Shown: positions 8,444-17,659, counted from the stretch's first letter. The stretch is DNA of 64,000 nt from Nitrospira defluvii (GCA_000196815.1 FP929003.1:868001-932000); one strand, 5' to 3'. Notes: generated from the sequence alone by a model not told the origin. Numbers and translations are program-made.

Positions 8444-9466
8444 ATGACTGGTCGAGAGACGATGTCGTCATTTAAATTGGGGCTTAGCATTCTCTGGCCG
8501 GCCTGCTGGACCGCCCTGCCGATCAAGATGGCGTTTGCCATGTTGTTTATGGCGATGGGGACGATCCATCTGGAAACGAAACTCGGCATTACCTTCCTGA
8601 TGCTGCTCATGACTCCGGTGAGCGTCTTTGCATTTTTCGTGATCTCGCTAGGCGTCGGCTTCCATTTCGGAGAAGGAACCGGCCTCCCGTTATTGTTCCT
8701 GGTCTGCATTCCCGTCGACATTTGGTCGCTGGGCCTGGTTGCCCGTACCGTATTTCTGGAACGTCTGCGGCTTGAGCCCCCTGCCTCACTGGGTGTCGGC
8801 TTGTGGGTTCGCTTCGCGGTCGCCGGGGCCATCTATCTTCCCTTCTTGTGGGTAGTGCAGGGCGGCGCAACGGATCTCGCTCGTTCGATCGTCAAGTCCA
8901 TATTGGATACGGATATGCTCAAGCATATGCCGGTTGCTGAGCGAATCGGTTTGGAATTTACGGCCTGGGGCAGTGCGTCATTGGTGGTTCTCCTGGCCCT
9001 GACCTATATCGGCCTTTCGATCCTTGGAAAGCTGGTTGAAGGGCGCGCTGCCAATGCCCAACCGGCCGGGGACACTTACCAGGAACTTATCTCGCGCTGG
9101 GATATGATCCGCGTGCCCGCTGATCAGAGCTTGATGTTGACTGCCTTTACGGCCGCCGGCGCAGTGCTGAGTATCCTATTCTGGGCCGTGCTTCCGGTCT
9201 CCACTCCGCACCCGCATGAATGTTGTAAGCCTGCTGCCGAGACGGTGGCTCCGCCCTTCGACGCCCAAAAGTCTCTCTCAAAAGGCGAGAAGGCATTCAA
9301 GGATGCGGAACTGAAGATTGCCGCGATCGAACAGCGATCGGCAGAAGACGAAAAAGACAAACAGAAGGGCGGCAAGGACAAAGCCGGTGTTAAGGAGAGC
9401 TCTCCCAAGAACGAAGGCAAGCCTGCGCAGCCAGCAGCCGGAAAACCGGCGGGAAGCGGCAAATGA
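8444..9466 (+). CDS. Polytopic membrane protein of the bc/bd-like operon, function unknown
   Basis: A 340-residue protein with about six membrane helices and a hydrophilic, very Lys/Ala/Pro-rich tail from about residue 270 (KDKQKGGKDKAGVK). Just after the last helix is the cluster HPHECC, which could bind a metal or heme but is not a known motif. ATG 8444 has GGAGG 11 bases upstream; ATG 8462 is an alternative with GAGAG close by. It lies between cytochrome b and the second bd-like subunit, so it is probably a structural partner of the complex. It is not a CydB: its helices carry no CydB-like pattern that I recognise. Confidence 0.75.
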   Translation: MTGRETMSSFKLGLSILWPACWTALPIKMAFAMLFMAMGTIHLETKLGITFLMLLMTPVSVFAFFVISLGVGFHFGEGTGLPLLFLVCIPVDIWSLGLVARTVFLERLRLEPPASLGVGLWVRFAVAGAIYLPFLWVVQGGATDLARSIVKSILDTDMLKHMPVAERIGLEFTAWGSASLVVLLALTYIGLSILGKLVEGRAANAQPAGDTYQELISRWDMIRVPADQSLMLTAFTAAGAVLSILFWAVLPVSTPHPHECCKPAAETVAPPFDAQKSLSKGEKAFKDAELKIAAIEQRSAEDEKDKQKGGKDKAGVKESSPKNEGKPAQPAAGKPAGSGK

Positions 9467-9494
9467 CATCATGGCGAATGACGAGGTGAGAACA

Positions 9495-11375
9495 ATGATG
9501 AACCAGGGTCAGATCGTCACAAATCACGGGCGCCAACTCGCGGGCCGAGCCGCCCTCCTGGCCGGATGTGCTGCACTGGTGGCATGGGCGGGGATGCCGG
9601 ACGTCGCTTTCGCTCAGGAAGCCGCCCCACAGGCTCCGACCGCGTATCGCGATATCCCGTATATCGGCAGTCGAAACCTTGTCTGGATCATCGCCCAGCT
9701 CCATTTGCTGCTCGCCGGCTTCGTGCTTGGCGTGCCGATCTTTGCCTGGTTGTGCGAAATCGTCGGCTGGAAATCAGGCGATAAGCGTTATGACAAGCTG
9801 GCCAAAGAGTTTACCAAGCTCTTGACGTCTTCATACGCCACGACGGCCCTGTTCGGCGGAATTCTGCTGTTCCTGCTCATCGGCTTCTATCCGAAGTTGA
9901 TGGCCTATCTCACGGATATCTTTTTCCCATCCTTTCTCGTCTACTGCGGTCTCTTCCTTGTGGAAACGGCCACACTGTACTTGTACTGGTACGGGTGGGA
10001 CGCCATGGCCGAGGGTAGCGGGAAGAAGTTTCACATTTTCTTGGGATTCCTCCTTAATGTGTTCGCGTTCTTCATCATGATCGTGCCCAACTCGTGGGCG
10101 ACGTTCCAGTCCAGTCCGGTGGTGATTTCGGAGGGCAGCGATTTCGCACGGGCCTGGGCGGCGACGTGGAATCCGACCTGGTGGCCGGTGAACATTCACC
10201 GCTTGATCGCCAACGTGGTGCTCGGTGGTTATATTTGCGGCGCGTACGCCGGCATCCGGTATCTGTCGGCCAAAAGCCAGGAAGAGCGCTATCACTACGA
10301 TTGGATGGGCTACGTCGGAAACTTTATCGGCGTGTTCGGCCTCTTGCCTCTTCCGTTCGCTGGGTACTGGTTGATGCGTGAAATTTACCAGTACAACCAG
10401 CAGATGGGTATCACGCTCATGGGCGGATTCCTTTCCTGGTTGTTCATTCTGCAGGCAATGTTGATCGGTGTGCTCTTCCTGGGCTCCAACTACTACTTCT
10501 GGCTCGGAATCACCCATCGAATCCCGGGGTCGGAAACGCAATATCGCAAACCGATTATGGCGATGTTGATCATTCTTCTGCTCTGTCTCGGTGTGTGGAT
10601 GACCCCGCACTCCCTCGTTGCCAGCTTGGAAGAGGCCCAAAAGATGGGCGGCACGCACCATCCCTTGTTGGGCGTATTCGGTGTCATGTCGGCCAAAATG
10701 ACCGTCTCCAACCTCATGGTGCTCGTCACCTTCATGAGCTTCATTATGTATTGGCGTGCGGGTAAGCAAGACACCGCCGGATGGGCCAAGGCCGCAAAGG
10801 CTCTGATGGGTGGTGTGCTCGGGTTGGCAGCCATAGCAGTCATCGTGCTCGGTGTCTGGGGTTACTTCGTTCCCGCTATTATCCGTATCAATTACTTCTC
10901 TACGTCTCAGGTGGGTATCGTCATCTTTGTGATGCTGACGATTACTCCGCTCACCGCGCTCCTTCTCAAGAGCGCCAAGACCACCACCGAAATGGTGTGG
11001 GGAAGAATGCCGCCCCGCGCCGGCTATGCGCTGGTATTGAACGCGGTCATGGTCATCCTGCTCATGACCCTCATGGGCTATGCGCGTTCTTCATCCCGCG
11101 TTCACTGGCACATCTACGGTGTGATGCGCGATTCCTCCCAGTACGCCTTTTCTCCCGCCCTTGGTTATGCGGCTGCGCTCATGGCACTGAACACGTTCTT
11201 GTTCTGTATGTTGGTGGCCTTTATTTTCTGGGTTGCCACGATGGGAGACAAGGCCAAAGCCGCCGCCGGCACCAAGGGGTCGGTAGAGCCGGGAGCCATT
11301 CCCGCGATGGCCGGCGGGTCGCCGGCGCTGGATGGGCCTGAGGCCGATGCTTCCGAGGAAAAACGTCCGGTCTGA
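9495..11375 (+). CDS. Cytochrome bd-like subunit I (CydA-related), copy 2
   Basis: A 626-residue relative of the protein at 3816-5519. The start at 9495 is favoured by GAGGTGAG eight bases upstream; ATG 9471 is an alternative. A signal-like helix ends in VAFAQEA, then come about 12-14 membrane helices. Both copies share PYxGxRxxVWIxAQLH, the EERxxYDWMGxVGN segment and the unusual WMTPH motif in place of GRQPW, so they arose by duplication and then diverged. The His in NIHRLIANVVLGG is a likely heme ligand. Copy 2 is longer, with an extended C-terminal tail. Again no CydB is encoded nearby. A paired, heterodimer-like arrangement of the two copies is possible. Confidence 0.85.
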   Translation: MMNQGQIVTNHGRQLAGRAALLAGCAALVAWAGMPDVAFAQEAAPQAPTAYRDIPYIGSRNLVWIIAQLHLLLAGFVLGVPIFAWLCEIVGWKSGDKRYDKLAKEFTKLLTSSYATTALFGGILLFLLIGFYPKLMAYLTDIFFPSFLVYCGLFLVETATLYLYWYGWDAMAEGSGKKFHIFLGFLLNVFAFFIMIVPNSWATFQSSPVVISEGSDFARAWAATWNPTWWPVNIHRLIANVVLGGYICGAYAGIRYLSAKSQEERYHYDWMGYVGNFIGVFGLLPLPFAGYWLMREIYQYNQQMGITLMGGFLSWLFILQAMLIGVLFLGSNYYFWLGITHRIPGSETQYRKPIMAMLIILLLCLGVWMTPHSLVASLEEAQKMGGTHHPLLGVFGVMSAKMTVSNLMVLVTFMSFIMYWRAGKQDTAGWAKAAKALMGGVLGLAAIAVIVLGVWGYFVPAIIRINYFSTSQVGIVIFVMLTITPLTALLLKSAKTTTEMVWGRMPPRAGYALVLNAVMVILLMTLMGYARSSSRVHWHIYGVMRDSSQYAFSPALGYAAALMALNTFLFCMLVAFIFWVATMGDKAKAAAGTKGSVEPGAIPAMAGGSPALDGPEADASEEKRPV

Positions 11376-11441
11376 TCGGGAAGATGATCTTCCTCTGGTC
11401 ACCAGGGGTGGGTCGTGATCATTATCCTTTGTTGAGGACTT

Positions 11442-12062
11442 ATGAGTGAAGTAGTCAAACTGCAGTTAATCGGTCTCTGTGTCATCGGACTCGGAACAGT
11501 GATCCTCCTGTTCATCAAGGGGCAATTCATTCGGGTCATTGGTTTCGTGGCGATCGTGCTGGGACTGTTTTCATTGGTCGCTCTGGCCGTTCCCCAGATG
11601 GCTTCATTGCCACCGGCTGAAGAAAGTATCAACATCGCCGATATCAAGACGCCGACGGACATGGCGACGATCGGGCAGAAGATTTTCTTCAGCAAGGGCC
11701 AGTGTGCGCTCTGCCACTCCATCGGCCCGAGCGAATCGGCACGTTGTCCGGATTTGAAGGGCATCGGGGCCAAGCTCTCCCGCGAGTTCATTTTTGAGAG
11801 TTTGACCGAACCGCAAGCGTATCTCTACCTGGACTACCGACATGAGGGCGTTCCGAAGGAGTATCCGGCCCGGATGCCCTATATCAACAAGAATCCAATC
11901 GGTCTGTCGAAGAACGAAATTTTATCTGTCATCGCGTTCCTGCAACAGATGAGCGGAGAGCCGATCAGTGTGAGTCCTGCGGAATTAGATTTGCCGCGGC
12001 CGACTCCGACGCCGGTAAAAGCAGCTGATGCCGGGGCGCTCACGATGGCACAGGCTCGATAG
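11442..12062 (+). CDS. Membrane-anchored monoheme cytochrome c
   Basis: A 206-residue protein with two adjacent N-terminal membrane helices (residues about 6-25 and 29-50), then a cytochrome c domain with CALCH at residues 88-92 and a likely distal methionine in ARMPYINK. A proline-rich C-terminal tail follows. It lies 66 bases after bd-like copy 2 with a small perfect hairpin (GGAAGA-TGA-TCTTCC) in the gap. It probably works as one of several heme modules in the periplasmic part of the complex. Confidence 0.85.
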   Translation: MSEVVKLQLIGLCVIGLGTVILLFIKGQFIRVIGFVAIVLGLFSLVALAVPQMASLPPAEESINIADIKTPTDMATIGQKIFFSKGQCALCHSIGPSESARCPDLKGIGAKLSREFIFESLTEPQAYLYLDYRHEGVPKEYPARMPYINKNPIGLSKNEILSVIAFLQQMSGEPISVSPAELDLPRPTPTPVKAADAGALTMAQAR

Positions 12063-12089
12063 TTCTCGGTGAAGTAGAGGAGGGTGGTT

Positions 12090-12815
12090 ATGGGAGGCGT
12101 ACTCGTTCGACCGGTTATTCTAACGGTCTGCATTTATCTGTTCTTAAAGTTTATCGTCCCGAATCTGCCGCATTCTGCGCCGTTGCCTTCGAGCTTGATT
12201 TTCCTGTACTTGATGCTGACGACTGCCGGAATCGTCATTTTCGCCACTCTGAGCGGCGCATCGAAAGACGCATTTTTCGGCCCGATCCTTCGCTTCCTCA
12301 CCGGCGAAGGCGGGGGGGCTCTGAGCAGTGCGCGGTATCTGGTGCTGGCATTATTTCCATTATTGGTCGGCTGGCAGACATACGGCAGCACAGCATCGAG
12401 CGATGCCCCACCGGGTGAAAATCGCACGATTCATCCCGCTCCTCCCGGTGAGTATACCGGTCTTTCCAATCCCGTTCCGAAGACGCTGGACAATATCAAT
12501 TATGGCAAGGGGCTCTACGCCTCGCGTTGTTCGCCATGCCACGGCAACTTCGATGGGAAGGGTTTCGCTGCGGCGGGATTCACGCCGCCGCCGGCTAACT
12601 TTAAGGATCCGACGACGATCGCCATGCTGCAGGAAAGCTATCTCTTCTGGCGGATTAAGAAGGGAGGCGTAGGCCTTCCTGTCGAAGGGATGCCTTGGAA
12701 GACGGCTATGCCGCGATGGGAACTGGAAATGTCCGATGAGGATATCTGGAAAGTTATTATGGGCGAATATGACGGGGCCGGACAGAAACCAAGAACGTGG
12801 GATGAGTCCGAGTAA
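12090..12815 (+). CDS. Membrane-anchored monoheme cytochrome c
   Basis: A 241-residue protein. ATG 12090 is preferred to an in-frame GTG at 12084 because GAGGAGGG is placed correctly for the ATG. The N-terminal half has three membrane helices; the C-terminal half is a cytochrome c domain with CSPCH at residues 147-151. The segment FWRIKKGGVGLPVEGMPWKTAMPRW resembles the first cytochrome of the operon (FWRISEGVPNTKMKPWKSKL), so the two domains are paralogous although one is a lipoprotein and the other has membrane helices. It belongs to the same operon. Confidence 0.85.
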   Translation: MGGVLVRPVILTVCIYLFLKFIVPNLPHSAPLPSSLIFLYLMLTTAGIVIFATLSGASKDAFFGPILRFLTGEGGGALSSARYLVLALFPLLVGWQTYGSTASSDAPPGENRTIHPAPPGEYTGLSNPVPKTLDNINYGKGLYASRCSPCHGNFDGKGFAAAGFTPPPANFKDPTTIAMLQESYLFWRIKKGGVGLPVEGMPWKTAMPRWELEMSDEDIWKVIMGEYDGAGQKPRTWDESE

Positions 12816-12855
12816 TTTCTCCGATCAGGGACTGCTGAGCAATTAAGGGGAGCGT

Positions 12856-13683
12856 ATGGCACGAGTGAGGAGACCAGGAACGAGTTGGTGGGTTGGGGCC
12901 GTCGGCCTTGTGGGACTGTGCGTGGCCGCCCAGGTGCAGCCGGCCTATAGCCAGCAGAGCGTGTCGGTGCGCGCCGCGCTCGTGAAGGGATCCCTTCCGG
13001 CAGATGATCCGACGGCAGCGGCCTGGGCGACCGCTGCGGTGTCGGAATTCCCGATGTCTCCTCAGGTCCATTGGCCGGTCCGTATTACCGATGTCACGGC
13101 CAAAAGCGTCAAAGTTCGCGGACTTCATGACGGGACCACCGTGGCCATCATGGTGGAGTATACCGATCCATCCGAGGATCCTGATGATGCGGCGGCCCTG
13201 GAATTCATGGTCGGCGACACCAAGGCCCATTTTGCCCACGGCCAGCCGATGGCCCAGGTAGAGGGCGGCCCGGTCAATATCTGGTATTGGAAAAACAAGG
13301 ACGGTAAGGGCGCAGACCTGGGAGCCAAAGGTTTCGGCACGCTGAAACCGCACGGCCACCAGGATGTGAAAGCCAAAGGCGTCTACCAGGGCGGGGTCTG
13401 GAAAGTGGTCTTCTCTCGTACATTGAACACGGAGCACGTGGCCGAGGATACGCAATTCCAACCCGGGCAGTTCGCCAGCATCGCGTTTGCCGTCTGGGAC
13501 GGTAAGAAGATGGAGACCGGGCAGCCGAAGGAAAAGGGGTCTGAAAAGGCCATTTCATCCTGGTGGTATTTCCGGGCCGATGCGCCGCCGGACTATTCGC
13601 CGTACATGTATGCATTACTCGCGGTGGCCTTAGCGTTGGGCTTTGAGTTGGTCCTCGTGAGACGTTTAAAGAAAGGGTCGTGA
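12856..13683 (+). CDS. NxrC-like heme b protein (ethylbenzene dehydrogenase gamma-type domain)
   Basis: A 275-residue exported protein with a Sec-type signal peptide (ending AYSQQ), a strand-rich domain of about 200 residues and one C-terminal membrane helix with a basic end (RRLKKGS). The domain fits the family of gamma subunits of type II DMSO reductase-like enzymes (ethylbenzene dehydrogenase, chlorate reductase), to which the proposed NxrC of nitrite oxidoreductase also belongs; features are VTAKSVKVRGLHDGTTVAIMVEYTD, WYWKN and SWWYFRAD. Those proteins bind one b heme and move electrons from a molybdoenzyme. No nxrA or nxrB gene is in the window. Its place here suggests either an NxrC that docks on the respiratory complex or a heme subunit of the complex itself. 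Confidence 0.78.
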   Translation: MARVRRPGTSWWVGAVGLVGLCVAAQVQPAYSQQSVSVRAALVKGSLPADDPTAAAWATAAVSEFPMSPQVHWPVRITDVTAKSVKVRGLHDGTTVAIMVEYTDPSEDPDDAAALEFMVGDTKAHFAHGQPMAQVEGGPVNIWYWKNKDGKGADLGAKGFGTLKPHGHQDVKAKGVYQGGVWKVVFSRTLNTEHVAEDTQFQPGQFASIAFAVWDGKKMETGQPKEKGSEKAISSWWYFRADAPPDYSPYMYALLAVALALGFELVLVRRLKKGS

Positions 13684-13685
13684 GC

Positions 13686-14699
13686 ATGAGGGCGTGGCGA
13701 AGAATACGCGTATTTGGAGCGGTCGCAGTGGTCGTCGGACTCTCGGGCCTCATCGGAGCCGGGGGTTGTTCGATGTTTCAGAACGAACAATCCGCGAAGG
13801 GCAAGAAACTCTATGCTCACTATTGCATGCATTGCCACGGTGAAAATGGAAGACAGAATGAGGGGTTCAATTGGTCCTCAATGACCGACCCGAAACCGAA
13901 GGACTTGTCCAATAAATCTGAAATGGGCACGTTCAAAGACGAAGATATCTTCGCCACGATCTCGCGCGATATGAAGGATACGAGCCCGAACGGCGATAAG
14001 ATCGGCGACGATGAGTTTGCTGTTCCCACCATGCCGACCTTCAAGTACACGTTGTCAGAGGAAGAAATCTGGGGCATCGTCGGCTATGTGCGCTCCTTGC
14101 ATGGTAAGAAGTTGGAATTTAACGTCGAGGGTCGCAAGAAAGAGCTCCAAGACGCCCAGCAGTCCGCTGAGCAAAAGTATAAAGAGGCGGAGCGGTTAGA
14201 GCAGGAAGCCGAGAAGAAAGCCAGCGACGAGGCAGACAAGAAGGGCGTGGAAGTCGACGATAACGCCTACGCCAAAGAAATGCAGGCGATGGGCCAAGCC
14301 AAAAAGGAACTGGACCTGGCGACGGCAGCGGTGACGAATTTCACCACCCGGCCAGGAAAGGGCGTCAATATTGCCCGTCCCGACCTCAATATGAAGCCAG
14401 ATGCGGCCGCGAAACTGGTGGAAGTCGGCAAGCAGATTTATGTCACCAAGTACGGCTGCAACGGATGCCACAAGATCGGTGACGAGGGTGGGAAGGTTGG
14501 TCCTGCGTTGGATCGTGCCGGATACCGTTTGAATCCAACCTGGGTCTACCGGTGGCTGCGCAACCCGCAAGCCATGAAGCCTGATACGCGGATGCCGAGC
14601 TTGGGATTGAATGACGCGGATGCGAAGGCGGTGGCTCTCTATCTGAAAACCCTTCGCGCTCCGAAGCCCGATCAGCCACTCGGGAAAGTGGGCGAATAG
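13686..14699 (+). CDS. Diheme cytochrome c, lipoprotein-like, with coiled-coil linker
   Basis: A 337-residue exported protein starting three bases after the previous stop. The N-terminus is a signal sequence ending in GAGGC, close to a lipobox. Two cytochrome c domains carry CMHCH at residues 47-51 and CNGCH at residues 258-262. Between them lies a long charged helical stretch (around residues 150-205, rich in Lys, Glu, Ala and Gln) that should form a coiled coil and keep the two hemes apart. The second domain resembles those at the ends of electron chains to oxidases (GPALDRAGYR, TRMPSLGL). It is the last gene of the operon and faces the convergent ubiA-like gene with 4 bases between. Confidence 0.85.
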   Translation: MRAWRRIRVFGAVAVVVGLSGLIGAGGCSMFQNEQSAKGKKLYAHYCMHCHGENGRQNEGFNWSSMTDPKPKDLSNKSEMGTFKDEDIFATISRDMKDTSPNGDKIGDDEFAVPTMPTFKYTLSEEEIWGIVGYVRSLHGKKLEFNVEGRKKELQDAQQSAEQKYKEAERLEQEAEKKASDEADKKGVEVDDNAYAKEMQAMGQAKKELDLATAAVTNFTTRPGKGVNIARPDLNMKPDAAAKLVEVGKQIYVTKYGCNGCHKIGDEGGKVGPALDRAGYRLNPTWVYRWLRNPQAMKPDTRMPSLGLNDADAKAVALYLKTLRAPKPDQPLGKVGE

Positions 14700-14703
14700 C
14701 CGA

Positions 14704-15639
14704 CTAAGGAGTGTGAGTTAGGGTTCCGATCCAGATACCGACGAGGATTGCTACGCCCGAATAGACATGCTGTTTAAACATCGCGAAAGCGATTTGGGGA
14801 CTGACGGGCGCTTGTAATCGTCGCACTTGCCACAGGAAGACTCCGGTCGGCATGGCCAGCATTAGATAATATCCCATCCGGAGGCCGGACAACCGCCCGG
14901 CCACTACCAGACACACTACCATTCCCACCAGGAACAGCCCCACGGCTACCGGGACGGCCTCTCCGAAGAGAAGCGCGGATGATTTCACGCCGATGCGGCG
15001 GTCATCCTCGCGGTCTTGCAGCGCATAGATCGTATCGTACGCGATGGCCCAGCAGGTCGTTGCGGCAAAAAGCCACCATGCCGGCGCCTCGATCGAGCCG
15101 CGTGAGGCAGCCCAGGCCATGACGGCTCCCCAACCGAAGGCAATGCCCAGCACCCCTTGCGGAATCTGAATCCACCGTTTGCTGAAGGGGTAGATCGCCG
15201 CCAGCAAGAGCGCGATAGGACTCAATAGCATCGTGATGGGATTGAGCGTGATCACCAGCGCGGTCGCGATCAGTGTCAGGCCCAGTGCGACGAGTAGTGC
15301 CTGTCGGGGTGCAAGTCGACCGTCGGCGAGCGGTCGAGTGCGGGTGCGTGCGACATGCTTATCGAAATTGCGATCGGCCAGGTCGTTCAGGACCACGCCG
15401 AGACTGCGCATCACGAAGGCCCCTAGAGTAAAGACGGACAACAGCCACATCGGCGGTCGGCCCTCATTGGCGAGGACTAAGGACCACAGGCTGGGCAACA
15501 GTAAGAGCCAGGTGCCGGATTGATTCCGCAGTCGGATCAGGTCGGCCACCGCACTCCAGGACCATGCGGGCGCTGAGCGGTGAGTTGAAGGACTCGCGTT
15601 CACGCGCTGGACCATAACCGAGCACAGGAGGACTGTCAA
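14704..15639 (-). CDS. ubiA: UbiA-family polyprenyltransferase
   Basis: A 311-residue membrane protein with eight or so helices and both Asp-rich motifs of the family: NDLADRNFD from residue 85 (NDxxDxxxD) and YDTIYALQDREDDRR around residue 200. These bind the Mg-diphosphate of the prenyl donor. UbiA-type enzymes attach a polyprenyl chain to an aromatic ring in quinone synthesis. The closest fit by motif is 4-hydroxybenzoate polyprenyltransferase, but enzymes of the futalosine menaquinone route (MqnP) have the same motifs, so the exact substrate is open. The gene converges on the respiratory operon. The symbol is tentative. Confidence 0.8.
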   Translation of the reverse strand: MTVLLCSVMVQRVNASPSTHRSAPAWSWSAVADLIRLRNQSGTWLLLLPSLWSLVLANEGRPPMWLLSVFTLGAFVMRSLGVVLNDLADRNFDKHVARTRTRPLADGRLAPRQALLVALGLTLIATALVITLNPITMLLSPIALLLAAIYPFSKRWIQIPQGVLGIAFGWGAVMAWAASRGSIEAPAWWLFAATTCWAIAYDTIYALQDREDDRRIGVKSSALLFGEAVPVAVGLFLVGMVVCLVVAGRLSGLRMGYYLMLAMPTGVFLWQVRRLQAPVSPQIAFAMFKQHVYSGVAILVGIWIGTLTHTP

Positions 15640-15655
15640 CGCGGCATCGCGTTGG

Positions 15656-15685
15656 TTGTTATGTCTTCGTGAGATTGGGTATAAC
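15656..15685 (+). promoter_or_regulatory. Candidate sigma-70 promoter for the pseudo-caspase lipoprotein
   Basis: TTGTTA and TATAAC are separated by 18 bases. The expected start of transcription, near 15692, lies upstream of the GTG at 15731 and supports that start over earlier in-frame codons. Confidence 0.45.
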
Positions 15686-15730
15686 GAAACTATTGTGCAG
15701 TTATCTATGTGCCGAGGAAGAGGAACACGC

Positions 15731-17659
15731 GTGAGGCAGCGGTCGAGGTCTTCCCTCGCCTTTCTGCTGCTTGCGCTATGCGTGTCGAGCGGATGCCAAT
15801 TCTTCGGTCAGCGGGGAAACCTGCCCACTCATTACAATCTTCCGCTTACCGTCCAGCTTCGGATGGATCAGAGTATCGCTGCAGCGTCGCTGGACTATCG
15901 CGATGCTTGTGGCCAGGCCCTCGCGCTGCCCATTCGTGACGGGTTAGAAACCCAATTGAAAAAGCGCATGGGGCAGGTCTTCGAACGAGTACATCTTGCG
16001 CCAGGTCCATCGACGGGCGCCGTGGATGGGGTGGTGGATACCGCGTTAGGATTCCGCCAGGTCGATCTGTTCATTCCTCGTAAGGCCAATAAATCCTATC
16101 CTGCGACGGTCACGCTGGGGATGGAGTTTTCGTATACCGACGACCGTGGTGCGGTCCTCGTGAGCAAGAAATTGCAGAGCGCTGCAACCGGGGAGGTCGA
16201 GGCGCGGGCGGAAAGCTGTGCTATCAGCGGCCTCGACAAAGTGGCGGAAGAGGCGGCCGCCAAGCTTGTGGAAGGTATGGCGCAACAGCTGGGGACTGCC
16301 ACCAAAATTCGCGAGCAGGCACAGTTCAGAAAGGGTGGCGACAGGGGACCCCTGCTGCCTGCTTCCGTGCCGCCTGCGGCACCGGCAGCAGCTCCATTGG
16401 CGGCCACACCGGCGGTTCCACCTGTTGCCGGCTCCACGCCGAAGGCCGCAGCTCCGGCTTCGGTTATCCCATCCGGGTCGACCCAACTCTCGTTCCGCAC
16501 CATCATCCGGGACGACAACCAGAATCATGTCCTTGAGCAACGTGAGTCGTTCAGTGTGGAGTTCGAAGTCAAGAACGAAGGGGCCGTAGTTGCGGAGGGG
16601 GTCGAAGTCGAACTGAGCGGTCATGCCGCGATCGTCGGTGGCCTGAAGTCGCCGGTCTCGCTGGGGACGCTGCAGCCGGGTGAAGTCCGCCGCGTGGCTG
16701 TTGACGGCAAGGTGGGTGCGGTGGCCGACACCGAGCAAGCCGAGTTGATCTGTGCCCTGCGAGCGTCTGCCAACGTCCTGCTCCCGTCGGCCAAGAAATT
16801 TTTTGTCGCGATACGTCCTGATGCCGGTGCCGCTGTGGAGGTGTTATCGGTCGATGTGGACCAACTCCCGAGCAGAAATGGAAAATCGGCGCAACCGAAC
16901 AGTGTCGGGATCGCAATCGGTGTCGGCGCGTTCCGGGATCCGGCCGTGCCGGCGGTGAGGTTTGCGGCACACGATGCTGAGGTCATGGGCGGGTACTTCA
17001 AGACCGCTCTGGGCGTTCCTCCGCAAAAGGTGAAGGTGCTGTCCGACGCCAAAGCGCTTAAAGACGATTTGATCGAGGTGTTTGAGCAGTGGTTGCCGAA
17101 GCAGGGCGGTCCGCAGGCGACCGTGTATATTTATCTGTCCGGCCGGGCTGTGGTGGATCAAGAGACCGGGGTTGTCTCGTTGCTGCCCTACGATGGGACG
17201 CGGGCCGCGGCCTCCCGGACGTTTTCCCTCGCCCGGCTTCAGCGGGCGCTGACCAAGGCCTCCGTGAAGCAGGCCGTGTTGATGCTGGATCTTTCCCTGG
17301 AGCCGTCGTCCGGTTCCGACCCGGGCCGGGTGGTCCCTCCGCGATGGACCCAACAGGATTCAGGCGGGGAGCCGGACCGGACCATGCTGATGATCGGAAA
17401 CTCCGGCATGCAGGAAGCGCAAGCCTTTCAGCCTGGACAACATGGGTTGTTCACCTATTTTCTCTTGAAAGGGTTGCGAGGGGCAGCCGACCTCGACAAA
17501 AGTGGAAACGTGCTGACCGGAGAGCTGTGCGCCTATGTGCATGGACAAGTCAGTGCCGTGACCCAGACGCAGGCCGGTAATCCGCAACAGACGATTTGCC
17601 TGCCTGCGGCCGGTGAGGGGGCATCTCTTCGGGGAATCTCAGTGACGAAAACGCGGTAA
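15731..17659 (+). CDS. Lipoprotein with a catalytically dead caspase-like domain
   Basis: A 642-residue protein. The GTG at 15731 is chosen because GAGGAAGAGG lies seven bases upstream and it gives a clean lipoprotein signal peptide with the lipobox SSGC. Residues about 30-200 are an unknown domain, followed by an Ala/Pro linker, a CARDB-like beta-sandwich (about 255-365) and a C-terminal domain of peptidase C14 type (IAIGVGAF, VRFAAHDAEVMGGYF, VYIYLSG, LLPYDG). In active relatives the motif SGHG carries the catalytic His and DxCxSG the Cys. Here SGRA has Arg472 instead of His, and LDLSL has Ser522 instead of Cys. The protein therefore should not cut peptides and may act as a binding or scaffold protein at the membrane. 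Confidence 0.75.
   Translation: MRQRSRSSLAFLLLALCVSSGCQFFGQRGNLPTHYNLPLTVQLRMDQSIAAASLDYRDACGQALALPIRDGLETQLKKRMGQVFERVHLAPGPSTGAVDGVVDTALGFRQVDLFIPRKANKSYPATVTLGMEFSYTDDRGAVLVSKKLQSAATGEVEARAESCAISGLDKVAEEAAAKLVEGMAQQLGTATKIREQAQFRKGGDRGPLLPASVPPAAPAAAPLAATPAVPPVAGSTPKAAAPASVIPSGSTQLSFRTIIRDDNQNHVLEQRESFSVEFEVKNEGAVVAEGVEVELSGHAAIVGGLKSPVSLGTLQPGEVRRVAVDGKVGAVADTEQAELICALRASANVLLPSAKKFFVAIRPDAGAAVEVLSVDVDQLPSRNGKSAQPNSVGIAIGVGAFRDPAVPAVRFAAHDAEVMGGYFKTALGVPPQKVKVLSDAKALKDDLIEVFEQWLPKQGGPQATVYIYLSGRAVVDQETGVVSLLPYDGTRAAASRTFSLARLQRALTKASVKQAVLMLDLSLEPSSGSDPGRVVPPRWTQQDSGGEPDRTMLMIGNSGMQEAQAFQPGQHGLFTYFLLKGLRGAADLDKSGNVLTGELCAYVHGQVSAVTQTQAGNPQQTICLPAAGEGASLRGISVTKTR

Noticed and set aside
3816-11375. 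A complete cytochrome bd oxidase
   Set aside because: There is no CydB, and the GRQPW motif is replaced by WMTPH in both copies, so oxidase function is not claimed.
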